Made by a program: the position numbers and the translations under genes. DNA of 44,605 bases from Actinomadura darangshiensis (GTDB taxonomy: Bacteria > Actinomycetota > Actinomycetes > Streptosporangiales > Streptosporangiaceae), in the NCBI RefSeq assembly GCF_004349235.1, contig NZ_SMKY01000042.1:1-44605 (forward strand). The letters are read 5' to 3'. The number at the start of each line of letters is the position of its first letter. The stretch's first letter is position 1. Below the pieces are notes generated by a model. It was given only the letters and a program-made list of their open reading frames with translations. It was not told the origin of the DNA and made no database searches. This document shows, piece by piece, positions 17,581 through 27,420 of the stretch.

Positions 17581-17727
17581 CTACGCACACACCTCCGCGC
17601 ACGGGGTTCCGGCGGACGGGGACGCCGCCGGGGGCGAGACGGAGCGCGACATGGACCGACCCTGGTATGGGAGCTTCCGTGGAGAACTCCGCCTCGATGT
17701 CCCATTCCAGCGCTTTTACGGGGAGAG

Positions 17728-18486
17728 TCAAGACATACCCGGACGTCGTTTCGCAAAATTCGGACCGGGTTCACCGGAGCCGTCGTCCGGATCGCCGTCC
17801 ACCGTCCTGACCTGCGCGTCTTCCTGGCTGTTCGGTGATTTTCCACCGGCCTCCCGTGATCTGCTCACGGCGCCGGCCCAGTCCACGTGATGGCGTGCCG
17901 CCCAGTCGGGGTCCACGCGCCCGGTCAGCATCCCGGTGAGGGCGCCGCGGTCCCGGGACGCCTCCCACAGGTGCCCTGCCGTCACCACGACGATGATGAG
18001 GAAGAGCCAGTCGTGGACGAACGTCGCGCCCGTCCGCCACCGATCGCCCCACGGCCCGGGGAACGTCATGATCTCGCCGGTGCCGAGCATGATGAGGATC
18101 GCGCCCGCCGTGAACGCCGCGTTCAGCTTCTGGCCCGCGTTGAACTTCCCCACGGGAAGGATCCCGCGTCCGCCCTGCACGGCCCTGCGGTCGCCGCGCT
18201 TGAGCCACTCCCAGTCCGCCGGGACGAATCTGTTCAACCGGCCGAGGTCGGCCCGGAACGCCCGGGACAGAAGACCCAGAACGATCGGCACGGGCAAGGC
18301 GAACCCGCACCACACATGGACGGTCTTCACCATCTCCCTGCGGCCTACCAGGGTCGACAGCACAGGCACGTAGAGCAGCGCCGCGGTCGCCAAACACGCC
18401 AGCATCAGCAGTGCGGTGACGTGATGGATCGACCGTTCCGCCCTGGTGAACCGCAGAAGCCACCTTGATGGGTCAGGTCGGTTCAT
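17728..18486 (-). CDS. Membrane cytochrome b (formate dehydrogenase gamma-like)
   Basis: About 252 aa with four clear transmembrane segments in the first 180 residues. Histidines suited to haem ligation lie in SIHHVTALL, KTVHVWCGF, FVHDWLFL and TAGHLWEA. The fold matches the cytochrome b subunit of formate dehydrogenases and b561-type anchors. The C-terminal about 60 residues are charged and probably cytosolic. Its start overlaps the end of the upstream molybdopterin oxidoreductase gene, so it very likely links that enzyme to the membrane quinone pool. An ATG two codons inside a GTG is used as the start. Confidence 0.85.
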   Translation of the reverse strand: MNRPDPSRWLLRFTRAERSIHHVTALLMLACLATAALLYVPVLSTLVGRREMVKTVHVWCGFALPVPIVLGLLSRAFRADLGRLNRFVPADWEWLKRGDRRAVQGGRGILPVGKFNAGQKLNAAFTAGAILIMLGTGEIMTFPGPWGDRWRTGATFVHDWLFLIIVVVTAGHLWEASRDRGALTGMLTGRVDPDWAARHHVDWAGAVSRSREAGGKSPNSQEDAQVRTVDGDPDDGSGEPGPNFAKRRPGMS

Positions 18487-19177
18487 CGTCACGCCCGTTC
18501 GACCGTCCCACCCAGGCGTCCACGTCGTAGCCGAGATCCTCCCAGTAGCCGGGCTTCACCTTGTCGGTCAGCTCGATTCCGCCGAGCCACTTCAGTGACT
18601 TGTAGCCGTACATGGGCGCCACGTAGAGCCGCGTGGGCCCGCCGTGGTCGTGCGTGACCGGCTTGCCGTCCATCTGGGTCGCCACGAGGACGTCCCGGCG
18701 GCGCGCCTGTTCAAGCGTCAACGACTCGGTGTACACGCCGTCGAACGACGTGAACCGCACAGCCTTGGCTTGGGCGGACACTCCGACCGCGTCCAGCAGG
18801 TCGGGCAGTGCCACGCCGACCCACCGCACGTCGGGTACCCGCCACCCCGTCACGCACTGGAAGTCCTTGTCGAGCGTCATCTGCGGGAACCCCGCCAGAT
18901 CGGCCATGCTGAACGACCGCGGCTTGCCGACGAGGCCGGTAACGGCCACGTGGTGGGTCTCGACGCTGTGCCGCTTCACGCCGGCGGTGACGGAGTAGTA
19001 GCGGAATCCTCCGGCGGCCGGCAGGACATCGCCGATCGGCCCCACCGGCGCCAGCGTCCGCGCCACCCTGTCCTGGACGGACGCTCCCACGGCGACCCCC
19101 GCCGCGCCGAGGCCGAGCATGCCGAGCACGACCCGGCGTCCGACCGGGCTGCCTGCGGCTCGTTCCTCCTCGTTCAC
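18473..19177 (-). CDS. Tat-exported molybdopterin-dependent oxidoreductase (sulfite-oxidase/MsrP superfamily)
   Basis: A 234-aa protein. The N-terminus has a GRRVVLGMLGLGAAG segment, a twin-arginine plus hydrophobic export signal or anchor. The molybdenum-coordinating cysteine is in DFQCVTGWRV (about residue 107), followed by GPTRLYVAPMYGYKSLKWLG, a cofactor-contact segment typical of the oxidoreductase molybdopterin-binding domain. Known family members oxidise sulfite or reduce methionine sulfoxide on periplasmic proteins. With the overlapping cytochrome b it forms a membrane-linked redox unit like MsrPQ in layout, though the cytochrome here is of the FdhI type. The substrate is undetermined. 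Confidence 0.9.
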   Translation of the reverse strand: MNEEERAAGSPVGRRVVLGMLGLGAAGVAVGASVQDRVARTLAPVGPIGDVLPAAGGFRYYSVTAGVKRHSVETHHVAVTGLVGKPRSFSMADLAGFPQMTLDKDFQCVTGWRVPDVRWVGVALPDLLDAVGVSAQAKAVRFTSFDGVYTESLTLEQARRRDVLVATQMDGKPVTHDHGGPTRLYVAPMYGYKSLKWLGGIELTDKVKPGYWEDLGYDVDAWVGRSNGRDDEPT

Positions 19178-19237
19178 CTCTCCATTCGAGCACCACGGCC
19201 CCGCGCCCGCCAGGTCTCCCGGATCCCCGTAAGACTT

Positions 19238-19265
19238 CTGACAGATCTGGACACCGCCCTAAGCT
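19238..19265 (+). promoter_or_regulatory. Leaderless promoter of the HhH-GPD gene
   Basis: CTGACA, a 16-base spacer and TAAGCT, then seven bases to the ATG. There is no Shine-Dalgarno. This is the best-formed example of the leaderless pattern in the window, as it has both hexamers. Confidence 0.55.
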
Positions 19266-19272
19266 TGAGCCC

Positions 19273-19854
19273 ATGGCCACGAAGGTTCACCTTGCACAGC
19301 GTCCCGAAGCCGACGAGCTGCTCGGACGTAGCCCGCTGGCCGCGCTGGTGGGCATGCTGCTCGACCAGCAGATCCCGATGGAATGGGCGTTCTCCGGTCC
19401 GTACACCATCGCCCAGCGGCTCGGCGCCGACGACCTGGACGCGCACGAGATCGCCGCCCAGGACCCCGAGCGGTTCGCGGCGCTCCTGTCGGAGAAGCCG
19501 GCCGTCCACCGCTATCCCGGTTCGATGGCCAAGCGCGTGCAGCAGCTGTGCCAGTACCTCGTGGACCAGTACGACGGGGACGCCGAGAAGGTGTGGGAGG
19601 GCGCCGGCAGCGGCAAGGAGCTGTTCAAGCGGCTCAACGGCCTCCCCGGCTTCGGGAAGCAGAAGGCCCAGATCTTCCTGGCGCTGCTGGGGAAGCAGTA
19701 CGGGATCCAGCCGGAAGGCTGGCGCGAGGCGGCCGGCGCTTACGGTGACGAGGGCTCGCACCGGTCCGTCGCCGACATCACCGGTCCCGAGTCCCTCGCC
19801 AAGGTGCGGGCCTTCAAGCAGGAGATGAAAGCCGCCGCCAAGGCCGCCAAGTAG
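19273..19854 (+). CDS. HhH-GPD-type base-excision DNA repair protein
   Basis: A 193-aa protein. LLGRSPLAALVGMLLDQQIP near the N-terminus and the hairpin LNGLPGFGKQKAQIFLALLG (about residues 117-136) match a short actinobacterial HhH-GPD family distinct from Nth, MutY and AlkA. No iron-sulfur cysteines are present. It is probably a DNA glycosylase or glycosylase-like DNA-binding protein; the damaged base it recognises is unknown. It is divergent from the molybdopterin oxidoreductase gene and has its own leaderless promoter. Confidence 0.87.
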   Translation: MATKVHLAQRPEADELLGRSPLAALVGMLLDQQIPMEWAFSGPYTIAQRLGADDLDAHEIAAQDPERFAALLSEKPAVHRYPGSMAKRVQQLCQYLVDQYDGDAEKVWEGAGSGKELFKRLNGLPGFGKQKAQIFLALLGKQYGIQPEGWREAAGAYGDEGSHRSVADITGPESLAKVRAFKQEMKAAAKAAK

Positions 19855-20256
19855 GGGAGACCCGGAGCGGCCGCGGCAGAGGTGCGGCGGCCGGAACTCG
19901 CCGAACGATTCGAGTTGACGCCCTGTGACGCCGCAGCGCCGTAACATCTCCTACTCGCCGACCCGGCGGGCCGCCTCCGCGTCCTTCCGTGACGGTGACC
20001 GAATCCGACGAGTTCGTCCGGGGCCGAAGGGACAAGGATGTTCATCAGGGCTTCCGTACGCGGCGAACCATCGGGATGATGATTACCTGACTCCGACCGG
20101 TGTTGTGATGGAGGCGGGAGCGCTAACCTGCTCCCATTCACTCATAGTGATGAAAACTTGCCGCGCGGTACGGGACCCTCTGGGGCGGAGGTGTTGTCCT
20201 TGAGCACCGAGACGTCCGTCCCGCATCCCCGCGTCTCAGGGGTGGAGGGCCAGCCC
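19855..20256. other. Non-coding leader region before the PP2C phosphatase gene
   Basis: About 400 bases without a convincing gene. The first 40 bases hold a GC-rich imperfect hairpin (GCGGCCGCGG and GCGGCGGCCG) that may end the HhH transcript. A short hairpin GGGAGC-GCTAACCT-GCTCCC lies at 20116-20135, with a TAACCT -10-like box in its loop. Two Shine-Dalgarno sequences (GGCGGAGG before a TTG at 20200, GGAGG before the ATG at 20257) offer alternative starts for the phosphatase gene. A 92-codon frame across the region lacks codon bias and any recognisable domain. Confidence 0.55.
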
Positions 20257-22338
20257 ATGGATGCGTCCGACGCCGCACTGTACGTGACCTTGCTGAAGGA
20301 AGCCCCCGGTGGGCTGGCGTTCTTCGATCCCGAGCTGCGCTGCCGCCGGGCCAACGACGCGCTGGCGGCGCTGCTGGGCGTCGCCGTGCGCGATCTGCAG
20401 CAGCGCAGACCGTCCGAGGCGCTGCCCGAGGTGCTGGCGTCGGCGTTCGAGGCGGCGCTGCGGAAGGTGATCGCCGAGGACCGTCCGGTGAGCGACCCGG
20501 ATCTTGTCGTCCCCGCCGACGCGTCCCAGGGGACGTCCGGTGATGCGTCAGGCGTCGCCACGGCCGTTGAGGAGCGCATCCTCGCGTGCACGTGGCTCCC
20601 GGCCAGGGGCGGCGACGGAGAGTGCCTGGGCGTCGTCCTGACGGCCTTGGACGTGACCGAGCGGCGCAGGGCGGAGGAGGTCATCCGCCGCAAGGAGCAG
20701 CGCTACCGCTCGCTCGTGGAGGCCAGCGCCCAGGTGGTGTGGGTCGCGGCCCCGGCCGGCGGCGTGATCGACGACGCGCCGGAGTGGCGTGCGATCACCG
20801 GCCAGACGCCGGACGACTACGCGGTCGGCGGCTGGCTGACGGTCGTGCACCCCGAGGACCGCCCCCGCATCGAGGCGGCCTGGGGCGACTGCGTCGAGGA
20901 GAACCGGGTCTTCGAGACCAACTACCGCATTCGCACCAAGAGCGGCACCTACCGGCACTTCGACGTGCGGGCCGTCCCGATCTGGCAAGGCGACGCGGTG
21001 ATCGAGTGGGTCGGCGCCAACACCGACGTCACCGGGCAGCGCGAGGCCGAGGAGATGCGGGGCCGGCTTACCGAGCAGCTGTCGGCGGCCGCGCTGCGCA
21101 CCGCGCGCTTGCAGCAGGCCACGTCCATGCTGGCCGAGGCCCTGACCGTCTCCCAGGTCGTCCAGGTCATCACCGAGGTCGGACGGTCCGCCATCGGCGC
21201 CGACTACTCCGCGGTCGCGTTGCTGGACGACGACAAGCTCCGGCTCAGCATCGTGGCCCCGTCCCAGCCGGGAGCGGAGGGCGAGACCGCTTCCGCCTCC
21301 CGCGACGCGATCAAGGTCAGCGACCAGACCGTGATGTCGGTCGCGGTGCGTGAGAGCCGGCCGTTCCTGGCCGAGCATCCCGACAGCCTGCGCCTGCAAC
21401 TGGGCCACGGCGAGCGGGATCTGTTCGCTCAGCACACGGAGGAACGAGCCTGGGTGGGTCTGCCGCTCCTCGCGGCCGGCGCGCCCATAGGTGCACTCCG
21501 TTTCTCGTTCACCCGGCCTAGGGAGATCACCGAGGAGGAACGGGTCTTCCTGGAGGCGCTCGCAGGCCAGTGTGCTCTGGCCGTGGAGCGGGCCCTGCTG
21601 TTCGAGCGCGAGCACAAGACCGCCGAGGAGCTCCAGCGCAGCCTCCTGCCGAGCGACCTCCCGCAGCTGCCGGGGATGGTCCTCGCCGCCCGCTACAACC
21701 CCGCGACACGCCACGTGCAGGTGGGCGGCGACTGGTACGACGTCTTCCGCCTCCCCGACCAGCGGCTCGCGGTGGCGGTGGGCGACGTCATGGGCAAGGG
21801 CGTGCTCGCCGCGGCCGGAATGGGCCGCGTCCGCAACGCCCTGCGCGCCCTCGCGCTGAACGATCCGCGTCCCGCCGCCGTGCTGGCCGGCCTCGACCGG
21901 CTCTTCAGCGCGACCGAGGACGAGGAGCAGTTCACCACCGTCGCGTACGTGGTCATCGACCCGGTGTCCGGGGAGGGAGAGTTCAGTAACGCGGGCCACC
22001 CGCCGCCCCTGCTGATCTCGCACGACGCGCCCGCGCGCGTGAGCACCCTGGAGCCGGGGACGCCCCTCGGATGGCCGAGCCAGCGGCAGCAGACAAGTTT
22101 TTCCATCGAGACCGGCAACACTGTGGTGTTCTATTCCGATGGACTTGTGGAGAACCGTAGGCGTGGGGTGGACGCCGGGCTGGACGAGCTTGTCGCCGTG
22201 GCGGCGGACGCCCCACCTGAAGTGGTAGGAGATCCCGAGAGACTCGTCGACTTCCTGGTCGATCGGATGCTTGCCGGGTATGAGCAGGTAGACGATGTGA
22301 CCGTGCTTGCCCTGCACGTCCCGCCCGAGCCCGTGTGA
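20257..22338 (+). CDS. PAS-PAS-GAF-PP2C (SpoIIE-type) serine phosphatase
   Basis: About 693 aa. Two PAS modules (roughly residues 10-130 and 145-270, the second with [14 protein letters not shown]) and a GAF domain (about 295-450) precede a PP2C-type SpoIIE phosphatase domain. The metal-binding motifs are intact: [38 protein letters not shown] and VDDVTVLAL. Such proteins dephosphorylate anti-anti-sigma factors in partner-switching circuits. No anti-sigma kinase domain is fused. ATG with GGAGG eight bases upstream is preferred, but a TTG at 20200 with an equally good site is possible. It lies just upstream of the principal sigma factor gene. Confidence 0.9.
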   Translation: MDASDAALYVTLLKEAPGGLAFFDPELRCRRANDALAALLGVAVRDLQQRRPSEALPEVLASAFEAALRKVIAEDRPVSDPDLVVPADASQGTSGDASGVATAVEERILACTWLPARGGDGECLGVVLTALDVTERRRAEEVIRRKEQRYRSLVEASAQVVWVAAPAGGVIDDAPEWRAITGQTPDDYAVGGWLTVVHPEDRPRIEAAWGDCVEENRVFETNYRIRTKSGTYRHFDVRAVPIWQGDAVIEWVGANTDVTGQREAEEMRGRLTEQLSAAALRTARLQQATSMLAEALTVSQVVQVITEVGRSAIGADYSAVALLDDDKLRLSIVAPSQPGAEGETASASRDAIKVSDQTVMSVAVRESRPFLAEHPDSLRLQLGHGERDLFAQHTEERAWVGLPLLAAGAPIGALRFSFTRPREITEEERVFLEALAGQCALAVERALLFEREHKTAEELQRSLLPSDLPQLPGMVLAARYNPATRHVQVGGDWYDVFRLPDQRLAVAVGDVMGKGVLAAAGMGRVRNALRALALNDPRPAAVLAGLDRLFSATEDEEQFTTVAYVVIDPVSGEGEFSNAGHPPPLLISHDAPARVSTLEPGTPLGWPSQRQQTSFSIETGNTVVFYSDGLVENRRRGVDAGLDELVAVAADAPPEVVGDPERLVDFLVDRMLAGYEQVDDVTVLALHVPPEPV

Positions 22339-22591
22339 AGCCGGCCGAAGACGGCACGAAGTCGGTGTAGCGCGTTCGAAGGACCGTCCGGAGCCCTCTA
22401 AGGTGGAGTGTTACCGGGTAGGACTTCAGGGTGGAATGCGCAGCAGTGCCAGAATGCTTGACCCAGAGAGAGCGGGTACGCTGCGGTCCCGCACCGGGAG
22501 GTCCGCTCCGTGTGTGGTCCCACCCAGTGTGAGGCCGAGCCCGTCAGGGCACTTGGGTCAACCAAGCCACACGTTCGTTCGAGAGGTATTT

Positions 22592-24271
<1,680 letters not shown>

Positions 24272-24282
24272 TAGCGGAGAAC

Positions 24283-24315
24283 CAGGGCCCTGTCGATGCG
24301 GCGGGGCCCTGTTTC
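24283..24315. terminator. Convergent intrinsic terminator between rpoD and yaaA
   Basis: CAGGGCCC and GGGCCCTG form an 8-bp stem with a 13-nt loop, followed by a short T-run (TTTC). It fills the 50-base gap between two convergent genes and can serve both. Confidence 0.75.
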
Positions 24316-24321
24316 GCGTCG

Positions 24322-25065
24322 TCAGTCGTGCAGGATGACGTCGAGGTCGGTGCCGTTCAGTTCGGCGGTGTGGCCGAGGTCGGCGACGGCCTTCTGGAGT
24401 TCCTCCGGGGTGCGCGGTGACGCGCCGGTCTTGAGGAGGTCGTGGGCGATCCGCCCGCGGGTGGCCTTGGCCATGTGGCTGACGACGGTCCGTTCGGGGG
24501 CGCCCCCCACGAGCCGTTCCCGGAACACGCGTACGGCGACGGCCGGGCGCGGCGGCTTCCATGCGGACGCGTACGGCCCGGACCGCATGTCGACGATCAG
24601 GTCGTCGTCCAGGCGGAGGGCCTCGCGCATCGCCGGGCGCCACAACGCTCCCAGACGGCCCTCAGACGGCAGCGACACCGCCATCGCCAGTCGGTAGGGC
24701 GGGACGCGGTCGGTGAGCCTCAGCGCGCCCCACAGGCCCGAGAAGACGATGATCTGCTCGGCGGCGGCCTCCGCGTCCAGGTCGGCGAGGTCGAGGTTGT
24801 CGTAGAGGACGCCCGTGTAGAGCCGCGCCGCCGGCAGTGCCGGTGCCTCGTGGAGTGCCTTGTTGCGGGCCAAGGCTTCGGCCACCTGGCCGGCAGGCAG
24901 GTTCAGTACGTCTGGAGCGTCGTCCCGCCGGCACGCCTCGTCCAGGGCCGCGAGGACGCGCTCGCGGGCCTGGGTGAGGCCGGGGAAGCTCAGCGACGCA
25001 AGGTCGAGGGGCGGACCGTCCCCATCGGTAGCCTTCTTCTCCGACGGCGGCAGCAGGATGTGCAC
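24322..25065 (-). CDS. yaaA: Peroxide stress protein YaaA (DUF328/UPF0246)
   Basis: A 247-aa protein. The start MHILLPPSEKK is diagnostic of the YaaA family, and LYTGVLYDNLDL, IIVFSGLWGALRLTDRVPPY and VVSHMAKATRGRIAHDLL follow in the expected order. In E. coli YaaA lowers intracellular iron during peroxide stress and binds DNA. The GTG start is very close to a GGGGGGAA stretch and lies only 24 bases from the divergent GNAT gene start. Confidence 0.92.
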   Translation of the reverse strand: MHILLPPSEKKATDGDGPPLDLASLSFPGLTQARERVLAALDEACRRDDAPDVLNLPAGQVAEALARNKALHEAPALPAARLYTGVLYDNLDLADLDAEAAAEQIIVFSGLWGALRLTDRVPPYRLAMAVSLPSEGRLGALWRPAMREALRLDDDLIVDMRSGPYASAWKPPRPAVAVRVFRERLVGGAPERTVVSHMAKATRGRIAHDLLKTGASPRTPEELQKAVADLGHTAELNGTDLDVILHD

Positions 25066-25089
25066 ATTCCCCCCGAAAGCGGTGACTCG

Positions 25090-25815
25090 ATGACGCGGTT
25101 CCCGGAGCTCGGCAGGCTCGTCGCCGAGGCGTGGCCCGCGCCGTCCAGCCAGGATATGGGCGGCTGGCTGCTACGCCATGCCGAGGGCGTGACCAAGCGG
25201 GCCAACTCCGTCCTGCCTCTGGGCGACCCAGGGGAGGTGGGCCACGCCGTCGATCAGGTGGAGGGCTTCTACAGCGCCCTGGGGCTGCCGACGGTGTTCT
25301 CGATGGACGCCCAAGCGAGACCGGACGGTCTCGACGGATTCCTGGAGGGACGCGGCTACGAGATCGTCGATCCGACGCTCGCCATGGTGACGGATATAGC
25401 CGGCCCTTACGAGGAGGACGGTGTGGAGGTCGAGCAGACGCCGTCCAGGGAGTGGCTCGACCTGTGGTGGTCGGTGGACGGCCGCTACCACCACCAGCTG
25501 CCGACGGCGGAGAAGATCCTCACCGGTGTACCGGCGGGCTACGCCTCCCTGGACGGCGTCGCCGTCGGCCGTGGCGTGCCCCAAGGCGAGTGGCTCGGCA
25601 TCTACGCGATGGCCGTCGCGCCAGAGGCGCGCAGGCAGGGTCTAGGACGGCGCGTCCTGCGTGCGCTCCTCGCCTGGGGTCGCGACCAGGGATGCGGACG
25701 GGCGTACCTGGTCGTCGTCGAGCGGAACGCTCCGGCGCGGGCGCTGTACGAGGCGGAGGGCTTCGTGCGGGCCGGCGGCTACCACTACCGAGTGAAGAAT
25801 GTCACGTCCAGGTGA
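25090..25815 (+). CDS. GNAT N-acetyltransferase, CG3035-type N-acetylglutamate-synthase-like
   Basis: A 241-aa protein. The N-terminal part has GGWLLRHAEGVTKRANSVLP (about residues 25-44), the pattern of the corynebacterial CG3035 family, reported to have N-acetylglutamate synthase activity for arginine biosynthesis. The C-terminal GNAT core has MAVAPEARRQGLGRRVLRAL for acetyl-CoA binding and NAPARALYEAEGFV. No arginine gene is nearby, so the substrate assignment rests on family resemblance. The ATG start has no strong Shine-Dalgarno. The gene ends at a terminator-like hairpin that overlaps its stop codon. Confidence 0.82.
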   Translation: MTRFPELGRLVAEAWPAPSSQDMGGWLLRHAEGVTKRANSVLPLGDPGEVGHAVDQVEGFYSALGLPTVFSMDAQARPDGLDGFLEGRGYEIVDPTLAMVTDIAGPYEEDGVEVEQTPSREWLDLWWSVDGRYHHQLPTAEKILTGVPAGYASLDGVAVGRGVPQGEWLGIYAMAVAPEARRQGLGRRVLRALLAWGRDQGCGRAYLVVVERNAPARALYEAEGFVRAGGYHYRVKNVTSR

Positions 25816-25858
25816 GAACTTAGTCGATCTTGTGATCCGCCTCACCTGAGTGCATTTT
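25809..25858 (+). terminator. Intrinsic terminator overlapping the GNAT stop codon
   Basis: CAGGTGAG and CTCACCTG are perfect 8-bp arms separated by 24 nt. The stop codon lies within the first arm. A T-rich stretch (CATTTTC) follows the stem. Confidence 0.55.
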
Positions 25859-25942
25859 CATCACTACGATACGCGATCATTCAATTACGCTGTGAAGTCA
25901 TGTCCAATTGGCTCGGTGAAGGGCCGAACGGGCGGAATGCGA

Positions 25943-25972
25943 ACGGCGGCCACCGTCGCCGGTGACCGCCGT
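25943..25972 (-). terminator. Terminator-like hairpin downstream of the DUF7455 gene
   Basis: ACGGCGG-C-CACC and GGTG-A-CCGCCGT form an 11-bp stem with one mismatch and a 6-nt loop, 25 bases beyond the minus-strand stop codon. It could also stop a plus-strand transcript. Confidence 0.6.
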
Positions 25973-25996
25973 CCTGGGGCTCGTGCTATTGGAGGG

Positions 25997-26227
25997 CTAC
26001 CGCTCGTCCTCCTGGGCGGTGGCCGGGGTTTCGTTGAGCCGGTCGGTCTCGTCCTGAATGTCGGCCCCGTTGGAGCGGAGCGCCTCTGCGTACTTGCGCC
26101 CGTGGTGGGCGCAGAACAGAAGGTCGCCGCCGCCTACAAGGACTGCACGGACGTAGGCCTGGGCGCCGCAGCGGTCGCATCGGTCGGCGACGGTCAGCGG
26201 CTTGGTTGGGGCAAGGGCTCCAGTCAC
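25997..26227 (-). CDS. DUF7455 small zinc-ribbon-like protein
   Basis: A 76-aa protein. Cys17-x2-Cys20 (DRCDRCGAQA) and Cys39 with His41/His42 (FCAHHGRKY) form a probable zinc-binding knuckle. The protein matches the DUF7455 family, which sits next to the principal sigma factor and ParE genes in Streptomyces and relatives. The GTG start has AGGAAGG four bases upstream. The acidic tail ends QEDER. The function is unknown; the conserved neighbourhood suggests a link with transcription or topology. Confidence 0.85.
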   Translation of the reverse strand: MTGALAPTKPLTVADRCDRCGAQAYVRAVLVGGGDLLFCAHHGRKYAEALRSNGADIQDETDRLNETPATAQEDER

Positions 26228-26330
26228 GGCACCTTCCTCATGCTCGGGGTCGGTACTTAGGACAACATCTAACCCGACGCTGGCGTTCCCAACCTGGTTC
26301 TTCGTACGCCCACAGCAGAATGGCCCAATA

Positions 26331-26346
26331 AGTGACCGAGGTCACA
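26331..26346. promoter_or_regulatory. CRP-like palindrome upstream of DUF7455
   Basis: AGTGACCGAGGTCACA matches TGTGA-N6-TCACA at 9 of 10 positions. It ends right beside the stop codon of the ABC permease and about 104 bases upstream of the DUF7455 start. It may be a CRP/FNR-family site, or a small hairpin at the end of the permease transcript. Confidence 0.3.
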
Positions 26347-27420
26347 TTAGACGGCATCCCACCGGAACAACCGGACGGCGATCAGCGCGCCGACGACCGC
26401 GACGCCCAGCAGAACGCCGATTTGCGGCAGTGCGGAGGACGGCCCCAGGCCGCGGCCCATCACATTCAGCATGCCTTCGTTGAGATACCGCAGCGGGAAG
26501 ATGTACGACAGCGTCCGCATCCAGGCCGGCGACGCGTCCAGCGGGAAGAACGAGCCGCCGAGGAACGCCATCGGCAGCACCACCAGCTGCGTCACCGCCT
26601 GGGCGGTCTCCTGCGTCTTGGCCCAGGCGCCGATCAGCATCCCGATCGACAGGAAGGCGAGCACGCCCGCGATCACCATCGGGATCGCCATCCACCAGGC
26701 CCCGCTGAGCTTCAGTCCGAACATCGGCAGCTGCGCCACCACCACGAACAACGCGAACTGGACGAGGGCTATGGCGAGGCTGACCGCGACACGCGCGGCG
26801 AACACGGTGGGTATCGGCGCAGGGGACAGCTGGAGGCGGCGCAAGATGCCCTTGGTCCGCCACGTCACCAGTGTCTGGGATGCCCCGAAAACGCCGGCCG
26901 ACGCCAGGGCCCAGCCCAGGAGACTCGGCGTGAAGAACTGGATCGCCTTCAGCGAGTCGTCCTCCACCTGCTTGTTGGCCACCGTGAAGGCGGGGGGCTT
27001 GCCGGTCGCCGACACGTTCGCCGACTCGACGATCGAGTTCATCAGCCCCCGCACCGTCCCCGACTTGACCTGGTCGGCCGCGGAGTAGTGCACGACCAGC
27101 CGGTTTCCGTCCTGCTCGACGACCGCGTCCGCGTCGCCCTTCTCCACCTTGCGCAGGGCGTCGGTGCGGTCCGACGTCTTCTTGACCTCCATGACCTTGC
27201 CGAGCTGGTCGGATCCGCCCGCCACGGCCCGGTCGATGATCGACGCCTGGCCGACCTCCAGGACCTTCACCTTCGACGTCGTCTGGTGACCGAAGATCCC
27301 GCCGAAGATGACCAGGAACATCAAGGGGAACAGCACCGTGAAGAACAGCGCCGTGCGGTCTCGCTTGAAGCCCAGGAACATGGCCCGCGACAGGCTCTTG
27401 AAACTCTCGTACGTGCTCAC
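26347..27420 (-). CDS. ABC-2 family transporter permease
   Basis: A 357-aa protein with one transmembrane helix at about residues 20-42, a large extracytoplasmic domain (about 43-190) and five further helices (about 195-350). This is the topology of the YhgE/ABC2_membrane_3 exporters. A conserved stretch near residue 204 (SQTLVTWRTKGILRRLQLSP) is the cytoplasmic loop before the later helices. The ATG overlaps the stop of the ATPase gene (ATGA). It probably exports a hydrophobic or peptide compound. There is no regulator in the operon. Confidence 0.88.
   Translation of the reverse strand: MSTYESFKSLSRAMFLGFKRDRTALFFTVLFPLMFLVIFGGIFGHQTTSKVKVLEVGQASIIDRAVAGGSDQLGKVMEVKKTSDRTDALRKVEKGDADAVVEQDGNRLVVHYSAADQVKSGTVRGLMNSIVESANVSATGKPPAFTVANKQVEDDSLKAIQFFTPSLLGWALASAGVFGASQTLVTWRTKGILRRLQLSPAPIPTVFAARVAVSLAIALVQFALFVVVAQLPMFGLKLSGAWWMAIPMVIAGVLAFLSIGMLIGAWAKTQETAQAVTQLVVLPMAFLGGSFFPLDASPAWMRTLSYIFPLRYLNEGMLNVMGRGLGPSSALPQIGVLLGVAVVGALIAVRLFRWDAV

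Noticed and set aside
17402..17731. 109-codon minus-strand frame starting MTLPVKALEWDIEAEFS
   Set aside because: Its first 50 codons look protein-like, but the rest overlaps the three-helix-bundle gene in another frame and turns Arg-rich. A short or frameshifted gene remains possible but unsupported.
19925..20203. 92-codon plus-strand frame before the phosphatase gene
   Set aside because: No codon bias, no ribosome-binding site and no recognisable motif.
24442..25089. N-terminal extension of the GNAT gene
   Set aside because: The in-frame extension is antisense to yaaA; the family N-terminus begins at the ATG at 25090.
25831..25846. Second CRP-like site TGTGATCCGCCTCACC
   Set aside because: It matches 9 of 10 positions, but its right half is part of the terminator arm CTCACCTG of the GNAT gene, which explains the symmetry better.
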